The notes: generated from the sequence alone by a model not told the origin. Shown: positions 1 through 7,857, counted from the first letter of the stretch. The stretch is 13,617 bases of DNA from Acidobacteriota bacterium (GCA_021793595.1 JAJYSL010000103.1:1-13617), one strand, 5' to 3'. A program made the numbers and translations.

Positions 1-361
1 AAGCTGGCATACTCGTCCATCCGGTTTCTCCTCTTCGTGTGCTTGGCGGCTCACGTCGAAGAGTTTCTGGATGGACTCCCGGAAATGTCAAACTGTTACT
101 GTCACCCCGGCAAAGCCGGGGGTTCTCCCTTTGGTAATAGCCTACGTTATCGGATGTCAAACTTTGACGTCAAAGAACAACTCTTTTTAGACCTGCGAGG
201 TTCTGAGGTTCAGAATGCAGCACAGGCTGACTGAGGGTTGTCTACTCGAACAATGCCGGGCGTCATGGTGTAGGCCCGCCTGCCCATCCCAGAATTCGCT
301 GTCAATGCAGTGGACTGCATCGCGCCTAGCTCGCTGGGGAAACTTCCGTTTGTACTCAGCT
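1..361. other. Left-edge intergenic region with REP-like hairpin and possible partial gene
   Basis: I see no full gene in these 361 bases. On the minus strand, one frame is open from the stop codon at 88-90 to the left edge and reads like plausible protein (ESIQKLFDVSRQAHEEEK, then on), with a possible GTG start at 52-54. In another frame an ATG at 18-20 sits behind a GAGGAG-like ribosome site. Too little is present to identify either, and the two cannot both be starts. Short palindromes at 105-121, 162-175 and 305-320 are present. The last lies 42 bases past the stop of the GH67-like gene and has no T-run, so it is a poor intrinsic terminator. The plus-strand frame 37-234 has no family resemblance. 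Confidence 0.4.
105..121. repeat. REP-like GC hairpin
   Basis: A perfect 7-bp inverted repeat, CCCCGGC at 105-111 and GCCGGGG at 115-121, encloses a three-base AAA loop. Neither side carries a T-run, so it is not a standard intrinsic terminator. Small GC hairpins of this shape in non-coding DNA are often dispersed repeats (REP elements). Whether this one is repeated elsewhere cannot be seen from a single copy. Confidence 0.4.
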
Positions 362-2119
362 CTAAATCTCGGAGCGATAATGCTCCACTGCAGCGCTGAG
401 ACCTGGTGCGTTGTCGAATCCATAGTCTTTATAGAGCGTGGCGCAGGATCGTTGGGTCGCGCACCACTCTTGCCAGGCTTTCCATGCTGCGTCATACGCC
501 GTGATCTCCCTGTGGATGCGCGGTTTGTCATAGAGGTGGTTTCGATCGCCGAGTTGTCCGAGAAGCATAACCGTCCAGCCATGTTGAATCACCGTATATT
601 TCATGCGGCCATAGATGCTCGATGTCTGTACAAAGGTATTTGTTTCGGCAAGCGGGAATCTGACCGAAGTTGACAGCTTCTCAATCTGCTTCCACATATC
701 GACAGCATTCGCTTTTTCCGTAATGGATTCTTCCACCACTCCCTTTGAGATAAAGTCGGCCAAGCTCAGTGCCCCCAGCTTGTCATCGCGGGTCCACCAT
801 AGATCCATGCCGGTGCCCAGCGCTGTAACTTGGCCGCGCAGCACGGCCTGCGACGAAAGCAGGCACAATTCTCGAAATCTTGCCGCATCGCCGGAGTTGA
901 GGCCGAGAAAACGTGTGGCTTCTGCGAAGATCTTCTCTTCGCTCCAGTCAGGAGACAGGGCGAATTGGGACGCAACGCGCGCGTTCAGGGCGCACTAGAA
1001 TTCGTCCTTGATATACGGGCCATCCCAGCCACCGCCGCGCGACCAGGTCCACACTCCCGCAAATAATGGATGCTTTGCAATGTCGCGCAGGCCCTTCGCT
1101 TCGCAGGGCTTCATCAGCCAGGCGTACTCCTCCCATCCGTCGATCACACCTTGGCCGTTGTAGTACGGGTGTGCGCCCTTGCCGTATACCTCGAGCTGGC
1201 ATTCTATCTCCACGATCTGGCGATGTTTGCCAATCATCAGGGTCGGATTGAAAGGGGTGAGCCGGAGAAAATCGCCCGCCTGATGCTTGATGGAAAAGAC
1301 CAGCTTCGGATGCGGCTCGATCACATCCGTGACCGCCAGGTAGTACCGGGGATTGGTGTGAAAGTTGTTGCCAAAGTCCCAGGTCCGGTAAAAGATATTG
1401 CGGTCCAACTTGACACAGGCCTCCTCGCGCAGCAGCCGCAATATTTGCAGGTGGCTTTGTTCGCCGTTGACAATCGCGGTATTTGCCTGGATCAACGCCA
1501 CCTGCCCCGATCCGTTCGATGTATGGTAGGGGAAGTCTTTTAGATAAATTTCTCCGGTGCGAATAACGAGTCCATCGAGGTCTGGGAAGCGAACGAAGAT
1601 TTCCCTGAGTTGCGCGCGCAGCAGTTGCTGCGTGAAGGGACGGGCAATGTCGATGCGTCCTTGCAGATCGCATATCTGGTCTTTGAATCTGCTGACGATC
1701 GCCTTCGGAAACACGAGCAGTTGCATCCAGGCATAGCAATGGATGCTAGCCGCCTTCGCTCTGGCTATTTCTTCTTGGATATTATCGGCTGTCTTCTCCG
1801 CCCAGGCACGCTCTTCACTGCCTTGCGCCAACACCCCCGGCGCAATCGAGTCGAAGGTCGGCACACCTTCAATCACAGTGAGAAGAACCTGGCCGCTGTA
1901 ACCCCAACTGGCGAGATGTCCCGGATTGAGAAATGCCGTTTGAGGATACGGCTCACCGGGGTTTCTGTGCACCATGTCCAAGACAAAATGCCCCGGCCTG
2001 CCTTGGCGAGCGGACCCACCCGCGGGCAGGGACGCAGTCCCCGTAGCCCCGGCAACCCGACCTGTTAGATACCCGGCAGCCGCAATCGCCGCAGATCGTA
2101 CAAAATCCCTTCGTCTCAT
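362..2119 (-). pseudogene. GH67-like (alpha-glucuronidase superfamily) Tat-secreted hydrolase, interrupted by in-frame TAG
   Basis: This gene reads as a 585-residue enzyme split by one TAG codon at 995-997; both halves share one frame. The start is the ATG at 2119, because a GGGAG ribosome site lies just upstream and the protein then begins MRRRDF, a twin-arginine-like signal followed by an alanine-rich stretch (residues 7-25). The first 374 residues resemble a TIM-barrel hydrolase. The order of motifs recalls GH67 alpha-glucuronidases: RTGE with E190 as possible acid, KHQAGDF with D283, and IVEIE with E304/E306, matching the Asp and Glu known as catalytic bases in GH67. Beyond the stop, 210 residues (WWTRDDKLG, YGRMKYTVIQHGW) form the expected helical C-terminal domain. 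The context GPYIKDEF-stop-CALN is where I recall a Trp, so TGG to TAG is the simplest lesion. GH67 enzymes release glucuronic acid from xylan; the substrate here is unknown. A truncated 374-residue product would lack the whole C-terminal domain. The family call is by memory and moderate; the split is clear. Confidence 0.72.
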
Positions 2120-2236
2120 ACCATGTCTCCCTGCCCCTGGAGATACCTTGCATCGAGGGTGCATGCGTCGTCTACGATTGACTTGTCCGCACCCGCCTGC
2201 AACTCCGGGCTGTAGGGCTGTTGAGAATGTCCTACG

Positions 2237-4063
2237 CTATACCTGAACCGAAGAAGCATGACGCGCAGAGATCGCAAGAATAAAGAATGAGTTGTGAGGC
2301 TCCCACGGCTCTGAGGTATGGTATGACACCGTGCGTGGCGGCCTGTGCAAATCGAACCAGGGACGGTCTTGCCCGACACTCTTCCTGCAAAAGCCGTTGG
2401 GGATTGCGCCCGGAACGGCGCCGCGTGGCTCATTCGGCGCCCAGCGATGCAGATAGTATGGAGAGTTGAAGCTTCCCTGGCCCTCCATCATGCAAAGGTT
2501 GTACGGATTTGATCCGAGCACCCAATCTAGTTGGCGGTCTGCTAACCGGGCCGCCCGCGCATCTCTGAGGAGAGGCGCCGCCAGATACATTGCCCACGCA
2601 TTGGACAAATATTGGCTGTTCTGCCCCGTGTACCACCACCGCTCGATGTCAGGGTTCCAAAAAATACCTTCCGCCCAGGGAATCAGGCCAAACGGATTCT
2701 CAGTAAGCCGGATGTTCCTCTCCAGCCACAGGTGAAGCGCTTTTACAGCTTTGCCCGCTGCCTGCGTGCCTGGATGCGCACGGACATACAGCGCCAGGGC
2801 GGCAGGCGGTACGCCCTGAAGCGCCGTCCGTGAATAAACATCGGAAGGCCATAGCCCATCCACCCGCTGCTTACGCACCAGAGACTCGACGCAGGCTCCG
2901 GCGTTGTCTATGTACCGGCGCTCTCCCGTCAGGGCCTCCAGTTCTAAATCCGCCAAAAGCAGGTCGGCAGTGCGACGGACAAGCCTGCCGGCAATATTCT
3001 CGGCATGATCAGGGTATCCGCCTGAAGTCTTGACCCATACATCTTCCGGATAATTCGACCCGGATTGAACGGCCCCGCGCCAGAGATCTTCGGCGGCCAC
3101 GCGGTACTCGCGCTTGCCCGTTGCATGAGCCGCAGCGGCCAGGGCGGCGGCCGTCATCGCGCTCGGCCCCTCACCGCGAAACGGCCTGTCGTCGGATGTT
3201 CCCGTTAGGTTGTCGGTTTCTTTGTCGGGCCTGCCCCAGTAGTCGTAGCTGTTCCACACCTCCTGATAAATAATTCCCTTGCCGGGCTGCCACATTTTAT
3301 GGAGCCACTCCGCCCCCCAAAGCCCCTCGTCCAGTATCTCCTTCCTGGATTTTCCCGATAGTTGCGACCTTGAGCTGCTCCTGACTGCCGTAAGCAGTGC
3401 ATATACCGAGCGACACGAGACGGTCGCATACTTGTTGAAATCTCCAGCATCATGCCATCCCCCCGTAGCGTCGAGATGACCACCGCCCATGGAGTCAGGG
3501 ATTCTGGCATCATCCATGTGGCACGCCGGGTGCAATCCGGGTACAGCAAAACCGCAGCGCTGGTACCAAAAAAAATGCGCTGCCGGCTGCATCGTCACCG
3601 AATAGATGACCCCGCGGCCAATACGGAATGGAAAGGACGAGTATTTTCCCTGCCCAACCTGTAGCCGGACCCGATATTTACCCGCTGCCTTGAACCGGCT
3701 GAAGTCGCCAGACCAATAGCGCGCTCCCCAGTCCCCCTGAGTGCCACCGTTCACCCGCCCACGGGAAACCAGCCTTCCCGTGAACACGCCCCTGCCCGCC
3801 TCATCGATCAACTGAAACTCTGGCGCAGGCTGCTGCTGCTGCGCATCAAGCACTTGCAGTACGAAAATCTTTTCCCCGTCGTCGTCGTATCCAACCTGAT
3901 TCACCAGAACCGATACCGGAGCTGTGTCCGCTGAGGCCGCTGGTTCCTCCGTAGCGTCGGTCGTCCACGGTGTCCCATACAGCGCCCGCTCGCCAAAGCT
4001 TCCCGTAATCACTGCACCCGCAGCGACACGTGCAACTCGATCCATAAACCTGCGCCGATTCAC
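2237..4063 (-). CDS. GH9 endoglucanase-type glycoside hydrolase with N-terminal Ig-like domain, Tat signal
   Basis: The product (608 residues) is a glycoside hydrolase of family 9, inverting enzymes that mostly cut beta-1,4-glucan. The N-terminus NRRRFMDRVARVAAGAVITG looks like a Tat signal, so export is expected. Residues 48-150 match the CelD_N Ig-like domain (VLVNQVGYDDDGEKIFVL; AGKYRVRL). The (alpha/alpha)6 catalytic domain runs from about 155 to 600. GGWHDAGDFNKY at 201-212 carries the DAGD pair holding the catalytic base, LGSNPYNLCMMEGQG is the usual LGxNP segment, and E585 in TSEPWEPHNSFF is the likely general acid. The start is GTG at 4061-4063, preceded by GAGG about eight bases upstream; an ATG at 4045 would cut through the twin-arginine motif. 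The GTG overlaps the stop of a 15-codon leader ORF. The GH67-like gene follows 117 bases downstream, probably in one transcript. Some GH9 enzymes with this architecture act on xyloglucan, xanthan backbone or chito-oligomers, so substrate is open. Confidence 0.92.
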   Translation of the reverse strand: MNRRRFMDRVARVAAGAVITGSFGERALYGTPWTTDATEEPAASADTAPVSVLVNQVGYDDDGEKIFVLQVLDAQQQQPAPEFQLIDEAGRGVFTGRLVSRGRVNGGTQGDWGARYWSGDFSRFKAAGKYRVRLQVGQGKYSSFPFRIGRGVIYSVTMQPAAHFFWYQRCGFAVPGLHPACHMDDARIPDSMGGGHLDATGGWHDAGDFNKYATVSCRSVYALLTAVRSSSRSQLSGKSRKEILDEGLWGAEWLHKMWQPGKGIIYQEVWNSYDYWGRPDKETDNLTGTSDDRPFRGEGPSAMTAAALAAAAHATGKREYRVAAEDLWRGAVQSGSNYPEDVWVKTSGGYPDHAENIAGRLVRRTADLLLADLELEALTGERRYIDNAGACVESLVRKQRVDGLWPSDVYSRTALQGVPPAALALYVRAHPGTQAAGKAVKALHLWLERNIRLTENPFGLIPWAEGIFWNPDIERWWYTGQNSQYLSNAWAMYLAAPLLRDARAARLADRQLDWVLGSNPYNLCMMEGQGSFNSPYYLHRWAPNEPRGAVPGAIPNGFCRKSVGQDRPWFDLHRPPRTVSYHTSEPWEPHNSFFILAISARHASSVQV

Positions 4064-4107
4064 TTCACGTGCCTCGCTAACTCGGCAACCGCGGCAGAAA
4101 CATTCAT
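4060..4107 (-). CDS. Possible 15-residue leader ORF coupled to the GH9 start
   Basis: An ATG at 4105-4107, with GGTGAGG just upstream, opens MNVSAAVAELARHVK. Its TGA stop (4060-4062) shares the four bases GTGA with the GTG start of the GH9 gene. This overlap is typical of translational coupling. The peptide has no runs of one amino acid, so it does not look like an amino-acid attenuator. It could be chance in a short gap; no homology can be judged at this length. Confidence 0.33.
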   Translation of the reverse strand: MNVSAAVAELARHVK

Positions 4108-4144
4108 CAGCACCTCACCCGGACAAACTATTCTTTGAAATAAA

Positions 4145-4184
4145 GTCCGCAGTAGATCCCAACATTGGCGGATCTACTGCGGAC
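4145..4184 (-). terminator. Rho-independent terminator of the beta-helix gene
   Basis: A perfect 15-bp inverted repeat has arms at 4145-4159 and 4170-4184 with a 10-base loop, starting 6 bases past the TAA of the gene ending at 4190. Read on the minus strand, it is followed by TTTATTTC, a usable T-rich tract. It separates the beta-helix gene from GH9, which has no clear promoter in the 80 bases left, so partial read-through is possible. Confidence 0.72.
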
Positions 4185-4189
4185 ATCCC

Positions 4190-6619
4190 TTACGGAATGT
4201 TGACTGTATTCGTGCTTCCCGTATCGAGGAACGGTACTTGGACGTTCTGCGTCGGGTTGGCATGCAGCAGCGTAGAGTCTACTCCCGATCCCACATGGAT
4301 TCCATCCTGCGAGTTCGCTACCGAGTCGTTTTCAAACAAAGTAGCAAGGATTCCCCTGCCGGTCGTAGCCGTTTGAAATGCGGCTTCAAACCCGGCCGGT
4401 TTTTGCTCGTACCCCCAGCCGCTCGCTACGTCCGCATAGTTTGAGAATCCGGCGCGATTGATGCTGCTGTCACGCAGCTCGTTGCCATACATGGTGACAG
4501 TAGGCGCGGGCTGTGCTCCGTTGCCGTTGTTGAAATAGCTGAAGTCACTCAGACCCATCCACGAGTCCTTCAGCGAAGGCGAAGGGCCTGAAAGCGTGTT
4601 CCTGGCCATCCGCGAGAAGTAAACCGGCTCGATATAGCACGGCTGAGTAGAAGAACTCATGGTTGAATTATTTGCCTTGCCAAACATCCCATCCGTGTTG
4701 GTCGAAGTGTTATCGGCCAGAACGGAGTCATACACCTCGCTGTAAAGCAGCATAGCGGAACGATCATTGCGGATCGTGTTGTGCTCCATCACCACGTTGT
4801 TCGCCAGATACAGGATCACAAACTGACTGGACTGATCGGGAACCGCATCCCAGGGGTGATCCAGCGTGACCGTATAGCCGTCATGCGAGACGATGGACCG
4901 CACCTGCCCTAAACCCGTACCGCCAGTGATCATCATTTCCCACTGCTGCGGTCCGCCTTGCGTGGCCGTATCAAAACTCATCCCGGGAATGGTGCAGTTC
5001 GGGATGACGGTGGCCGTGGTGGGAGTGGCATCGGCAATCATCCCCTCCATCAGATTGTTGTCGCCGCCACCAGGTTCAACGAACATCGATTCTCCATCGT
5101 TGCCGGTCAGTGGCGTGCTCATGCCCTCAACGACATTGTCCGCCCAGTAGAGATTGCTGTGCGGTCGCAAGTCCGTCGATTCCTCCAGCCCATGCAGGCT
5201 GGACTGGGTATAAACGCTTGGAATATAGTGCCCAATCAGGTGGTTTCTCTCGAAGATGAAGTTGCTGGTCGAGTTGGAAGGAGCTCCAGATGCGTACTCC
5301 ATTGTATTGTCCCGCATGATGGCGCCATTCAGAAGGAACACATTGAACGTCACTGCGGAGTAGCCTACAAAATAACTATTGGAAATCAAGGTCTGGTCTT
5401 TGGCGTCAATGATGCATGCCGGGCCAAAGTGTGTATCGGTCAAAGACCCGCTCACCGTCACTCCATTGACAAACATTCGCGTGGAGGTCTGCTGGTCATC
5501 CGGCAGATTGAAGTAGTTCGAGCGCGGAACTTCGAAGTCGAGCATGATCAGACGCGAAGTCAGGTTTGTTCCGGGCTGCAGCGTGAAGGTCATGTTCGCA
5601 ACCCCAAACAATCCCTTCGAAATTGCATCCCCTTCCCGGACCACGGCCGAGGGTCCACCCGTGCCTGCTTTGGAGTATTGAAGCACCGTTCCACCGCGAC
5701 TTTCCCCGGAGAGCACCACGCCAGACCGCATCTTCAGTTGCGTGAAGACATAGTTTCCATCGGGGAAGTAAAGGACACCGCCTCCATGGTTCGCGACATC
5801 TTCAATGCCCGCCTGGATGGCCGCGGTATCGTCCTGGGATCCGTTCCCTACCGCCCCGTAGCGGCGTACATTGTAGGTTGCGTCCCACCTGAAATCCTGC
5901 GCCCACGAGACATTCAGGCCAAGAGGGTCACCGTTCGGTTTGCTGGCCAGGATCGGAAGGCTGCCAGGCAGCGTTGACCATTCGGCCCGTTCCGCATTCC
6001 GTATCTGCACCGTGTAAGTTCCCGGTGCGGCTCTCCGTGGAACTGTGAAATCGACTGCGAAAGGCGTGACTTTGTCCGGATGGATGCGGATCGACCTGCC
6101 GCCGCCGTTCGCGACAAGACGAACCTGCGTGACACCGTGTCCGCCGAATTCCGACGCGTCCAGATTGCGCCCAAAGATTTGCAAGGGCAGGCCTGGATAG
6201 GCTGCTTCATCGGATAGCCACGTCGGCTTGGCCTGGTTGACCGGCACCTGGACCTGGCCATAGGGGTTCTGCACAATCAGCGTCGCATCTTCTGTCGATT
6301 CTCCGGCAGGCAGCAGGACCCGGGCAAATTGACCATTCGGATCCGATTGGATTACCGGCAACTGGCTGCCCCCGCCATTTTGGGATTGAAAAGTAATCGT
6401 AGTCTGCCCCGCAGGCAGCCCCTCGCCGTAAAGCGAGAAGACCGCGCCAGGCTTAACGGCTTCAGAAGCTTTGATAATGACTGGAGCCTGGTTCCAGGCA
6501 GGACTGGCCCCGCCTTGCGCCTTCATGGAGGCGGGCGTCGCTGCCATCAGAGTGAAAATCAGTCCCGAGACCAGAGTAGCTCCGGGAGTGTACCGGGGAT
6601 GGTTTGTATGCGTTGACAT
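4190..6619 (-). CDS. Secreted parallel beta-helix protein, Pectate_lyase_3 type, with IPT/TIG-like N-terminal domains
   Basis: The 809-residue product begins with a Sec-type signal (hydrophobic stretch near residues 13-30, likely cut after AQ at 34-35). Residues 45-225 hold two IPT/TIG-like Ig domains (APVIIKASEAVKPGAVFSLYG and PTWLSDEAAYPGLPLQIFGRNL). From about 245, YNVRRYGAVGNGSQDD at 249-264 is the hallmark entry of Pectate_lyase_3, shared by right-handed beta-helix polysaccharide enzymes (GH28, GH55, several lyases). The rest shows repeated short strands with N, G and S turns (NNVVMEHNTIRND, SNSYFVGY), as in a solenoid. The domain order does not fix the reaction: it may be a uronate lyase, a hydrolase or a binding protein, and no catalytic triad could be assigned. 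The ATG at 6619 follows AAGGAC eight bases away. It has its own strong promoter (6805-6833), a roughly 180-base leader and a good terminator, so it can be expressed as a single unit. Confidence 0.85.
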   Translation of the reverse strand: MSTHTNHPRYTPGATLVSGLIFTLMAATPASMKAQGGASPAWNQAPVIIKASEAVKPGAVFSLYGEGLPAGQTTITFQSQNGGGSQLPVIQSDPNGQFARVLLPAGESTEDATLIVQNPYGQVQVPVNQAKPTWLSDEAAYPGLPLQIFGRNLDASEFGGHGVTQVRLVANGGGRSIRIHPDKVTPFAVDFTVPRRAAPGTYTVQIRNAERAEWSTLPGSLPILASKPNGDPLGLNVSWAQDFRWDATYNVRRYGAVGNGSQDDTAAIQAGIEDVANHGGGVLYFPDGNYVFTQLKMRSGVVLSGESRGGTVLQYSKAGTGGPSAVVREGDAISKGLFGVANMTFTLQPGTNLTSRLIMLDFEVPRSNYFNLPDDQQTSTRMFVNGVTVSGSLTDTHFGPACIIDAKDQTLISNSYFVGYSAVTFNVFLLNGAIMRDNTMEYASGAPSNSTSNFIFERNHLIGHYIPSVYTQSSLHGLEESTDLRPHSNLYWADNVVEGMSTPLTGNDGESMFVEPGGGDNNLMEGMIADATPTTATVIPNCTIPGMSFDTATQGGPQQWEMMITGGTGLGQVRSIVSHDGYTVTLDHPWDAVPDQSSQFVILYLANNVVMEHNTIRNDRSAMLLYSEVYDSVLADNTSTNTDGMFGKANNSTMSSSTQPCYIEPVYFSRMARNTLSGPSPSLKDSWMGLSDFSYFNNGNGAQPAPTVTMYGNELRDSSINRAGFSNYADVASGWGYEQKPAGFEAAFQTATTGRGILATLFENDSVANSQDGIHVGSGVDSTLLHANPTQNVQVPFLDTGSTNTVNIP

Positions 6620-6657
6620 TTAGTTCGTCCTTTGCAATTGATGCTGCGCTGAGACAC

Positions 6658-6681
6658 GCGACTAGTCGCTGGACTACTCGC
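6658..6681 (-). promoter_or_regulatory. Stem-loop in the 5' leader of the beta-helix gene
   Basis: GCGACTAGTCGC at 6658-6669 is a perfect 12-base palindrome. The stretch 6658-6667 can also pair with 6672-6681 with one mismatch and a four-base loop. Both lie in the leader transcript, 39 to 62 bases before the ATG. It may shield or stabilise the leader, or be a dyad for a DNA-binding protein; nothing shows which. Confidence 0.35.
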
Positions 6682-6804
6682 CGGATGACGTTCACGTGCA
6701 CGCAGACCGTCTATGTGTTTGGCGTGGATTTCAATGGTGCAAAGGCGACTCGATTGAGCCGATTTTTTGAACTTCTGGATATCTTTATCCTGCGTGCGCA
6801 ACCT

Positions 6805-6833
6805 TTATAATCTCCCTTTTCAATCACTGTCAA
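6805..6833 (-). promoter_or_regulatory. Sigma70-like promoter for the beta-helix gene
   Basis: On the minus strand TTGACA (6833-6828) is followed after exactly 17 bases by TTATAA (6810-6805). The -35 box is consensus and the -10 box matches TATAAT at four of six positions. Transcription would begin near 6798, giving a leader of about 180 bases before the ATG at 6619. It is the best promoter I found in the window. Confidence 0.7.
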
Positions 6834-6910
6834 ACTAAATATCTGGAGATCGATTGAGGGCTACACAGCCCAGGATCGTATGCGCGAATCAAGGGCCCAA
6901 ATCTATCCCG

Positions 6911-6952
6911 GAACCTATCCGGACCCATCCCCCGACCCATCCGAACCCATCC
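6911..6952. repeat. Four tandem decamers, consensus GRMCCYATCC
   Basis: Four copies of a ten-base unit occur at 6911-6920 (GAACCTATCC), 6921-6930 (GGACCCATCC), 6933-6942 (CGACCCATCC) and 6943-6952 (GAACCCATCC), with a two-base insert between the second and third. Ten-base phasing puts the copies on one face of the helix. They sit about 80-120 bases upstream of the -35 box at 6833, a usual place for activator sites, but a simple-sequence expansion is equally possible. Confidence 0.6.
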
Positions 6953-7027
6953 CTGAATCGCGGCAGATTCGGGTGATGGGCCGGCACAGTGGGATAAGGT
7001 CAACAGAGGACGAAGAGCAATCTGAAG

Positions 7028-7064
7028 AAGCGTCTGCCGCCGCGAATCCGCTGCAAAGACGCTT
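7028..7064 (-). terminator. Possible weak terminator after the esterase gene
   Basis: AAGCGTCT at 7028-7035 and AGACGCTT at 7057-7064 form a perfect 8-bp inverted repeat right next to the stop codon at 7067-7069. The 21-base loop is GC-rich and may fold further. The bases after it on the minus strand (CTTCAGATTGCTC) are not a true T-run, so termination would be inefficient or factor-dependent. Confidence 0.33.
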
Positions 7065-7066
7065 GG

Positions 7067-7825
7067 CTAGCGCAGCGCTTGGGCGATCGCTTGTTCGGTC
7101 AGCGGTTGCATGATGGCGTAGCCGGCATCGTTGGGGTGCACTCCATCGCCACTCAAATTCGGCGGCAGGCCATGCCGTCCATCCTGCATCGCCGTGTAGT
7201 AGTCCACATAGACCAGACCATGCGCTGAAGCGTAGGCCTTTAGCCAACTGTTCAGCGCAATGATCTTCTCCACCGGCTCCTGCCCGTGCCGCCAGGGGTA
7301 ATCGACCGTTGGCAACACAGAAGCGAGAACGACGCGCACTCCGTTGGCCCGAGCCACTTCCGCCATGGAGGCAAAATTATCCTCAATTGCCTTCACCGTA
7401 ATTGGGCCCGTGTTCCCGGCAATATCATTGGTTCCTGCGAGAATCAGCACAACCTTCGGTTCCAGGTGAATCACATCCTGCCGGAAGCGGAGCAGCATTT
7501 GGGAGCTCGTTTCACCGGAGGCTCCGCGATTGATGTAGGGCTTTCCAGGAAAAAATTTGCTGAGGTTCCAGGCTTCTGTGATGGAGTCCCCGAAGAAGAC
7601 CACACGGTTCTCGCCGGGCGCGGGCAGCCCTAGCCGGACGTCGTCCATGCAGTATCTCCACAAATGGGACCAGTCGAACTTTGCCAACTCCTCTTTGGTG
7701 ACAGCGGATGGAATGGACTTTTGACAGTCGGCGGCGGTCAGTTGCGCCGTGGCATTCGCCTGGAAGACGAAGAAACAGGAAAGGAACAAAACTCCATACA
7801 GGATGAGCGGGAACTTGAATCGCAT
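7067..7825 (-). CDS. Secreted SGNH/GDSL-family esterase (likely carbohydrate acetylesterase)
   Basis: The 252-residue product is an SGNH hydrolase. Residues 1-28 (MRFKFPLILYGVLFLSCFF then QANATA) are a Sec signal peptide. The conserved blocks are in order: GDSITE with the nucleophile S81, NRGASGE (block II, around G101-G104), GTNDIA with N133, and GDGVHPND with D227 and H230 completing the triad. SGNH enzymes next to glycoside hydrolases commonly remove acetyl groups from plant or microbial polysaccharides, which I infer here; a lipase or arylesterase role is not excluded. The ATG at 7825 is chosen because AAGAGG lies nine bases upstream and the signal peptide starts there; the frame is open to 7906, but the added 27 residues would bury the signal. 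A candidate promoter and a dyad lie directly upstream. GH38 ends 191 bases earlier. Confidence 0.88.
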   Translation of the reverse strand: MRFKFPLILYGVLFLSCFFVFQANATAQLTAADCQKSIPSAVTKEELAKFDWSHLWRYCMDDVRLGLPAPGENRVVFFGDSITEAWNLSKFFPGKPYINRGASGETSSQMLLRFRQDVIHLEPKVVLILAGTNDIAGNTGPITVKAIEDNFASMAEVARANGVRVVLASVLPTVDYPWRHGQEPVEKIIALNSWLKAYASAHGLVYVDYYTAMQDGRHGLPPNLSGDGVHPNDAGYAIMQPLTEQAIAQALR

Positions 7826-7857
7826 GGCCAGCCTCTTGATTGATGTAAAAGAAATCA

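Larger units (their letters stand above)
6620..7066. other. 447-base intergenic region with promoter, leader hairpin and decamer repeats
   Basis: This gap separates the esterase stop from the beta-helix start. It holds, from right to left, an inverted repeat just past the esterase stop (7028-7064), a run of near-identical ten-base repeats (6911-6952), a strong minus-strand promoter (6805-6833), and a leader of about 180 bases with a dyad at 6658-6681. I see no convincing protein: frames crossing it owe their proline- and glycine-rich look to the short repeats. Confidence 0.6.

Noticed and set aside
187..582. Minus-strand frame past the end of the GH67-like gene
   Set aside because: Overlaps the 3' part of that gene in another frame and has no domain-like sequence.
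995..997. UAG read as pyrrolysine in the GH67-like gene
   Set aside because: The site looks like a conserved Trp position outside the active-site motifs, and no pyrrolysine genes are in view; a nonsense change is simpler.
948..1739. Minus-strand 263-codon open frame across the amber site
   Set aside because: It is another frame of the GH67-like gene, arginine- and proline-rich shadow text; the real frame carries the motifs on both sides of the TAG.
4958..5977. Plus-strand 339-codon open frame
   Set aside because: Lies wholly antisense to the beta-helix gene, has no recognisable domain, and the minus strand shows clear motifs and start signals.
6880..7113. Plus-strand 77-codon frame with PDPS repeats
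   Set aside because: The repeated amino acids come from the decamer DNA repeats, and the frame runs into the esterase gene antisense.
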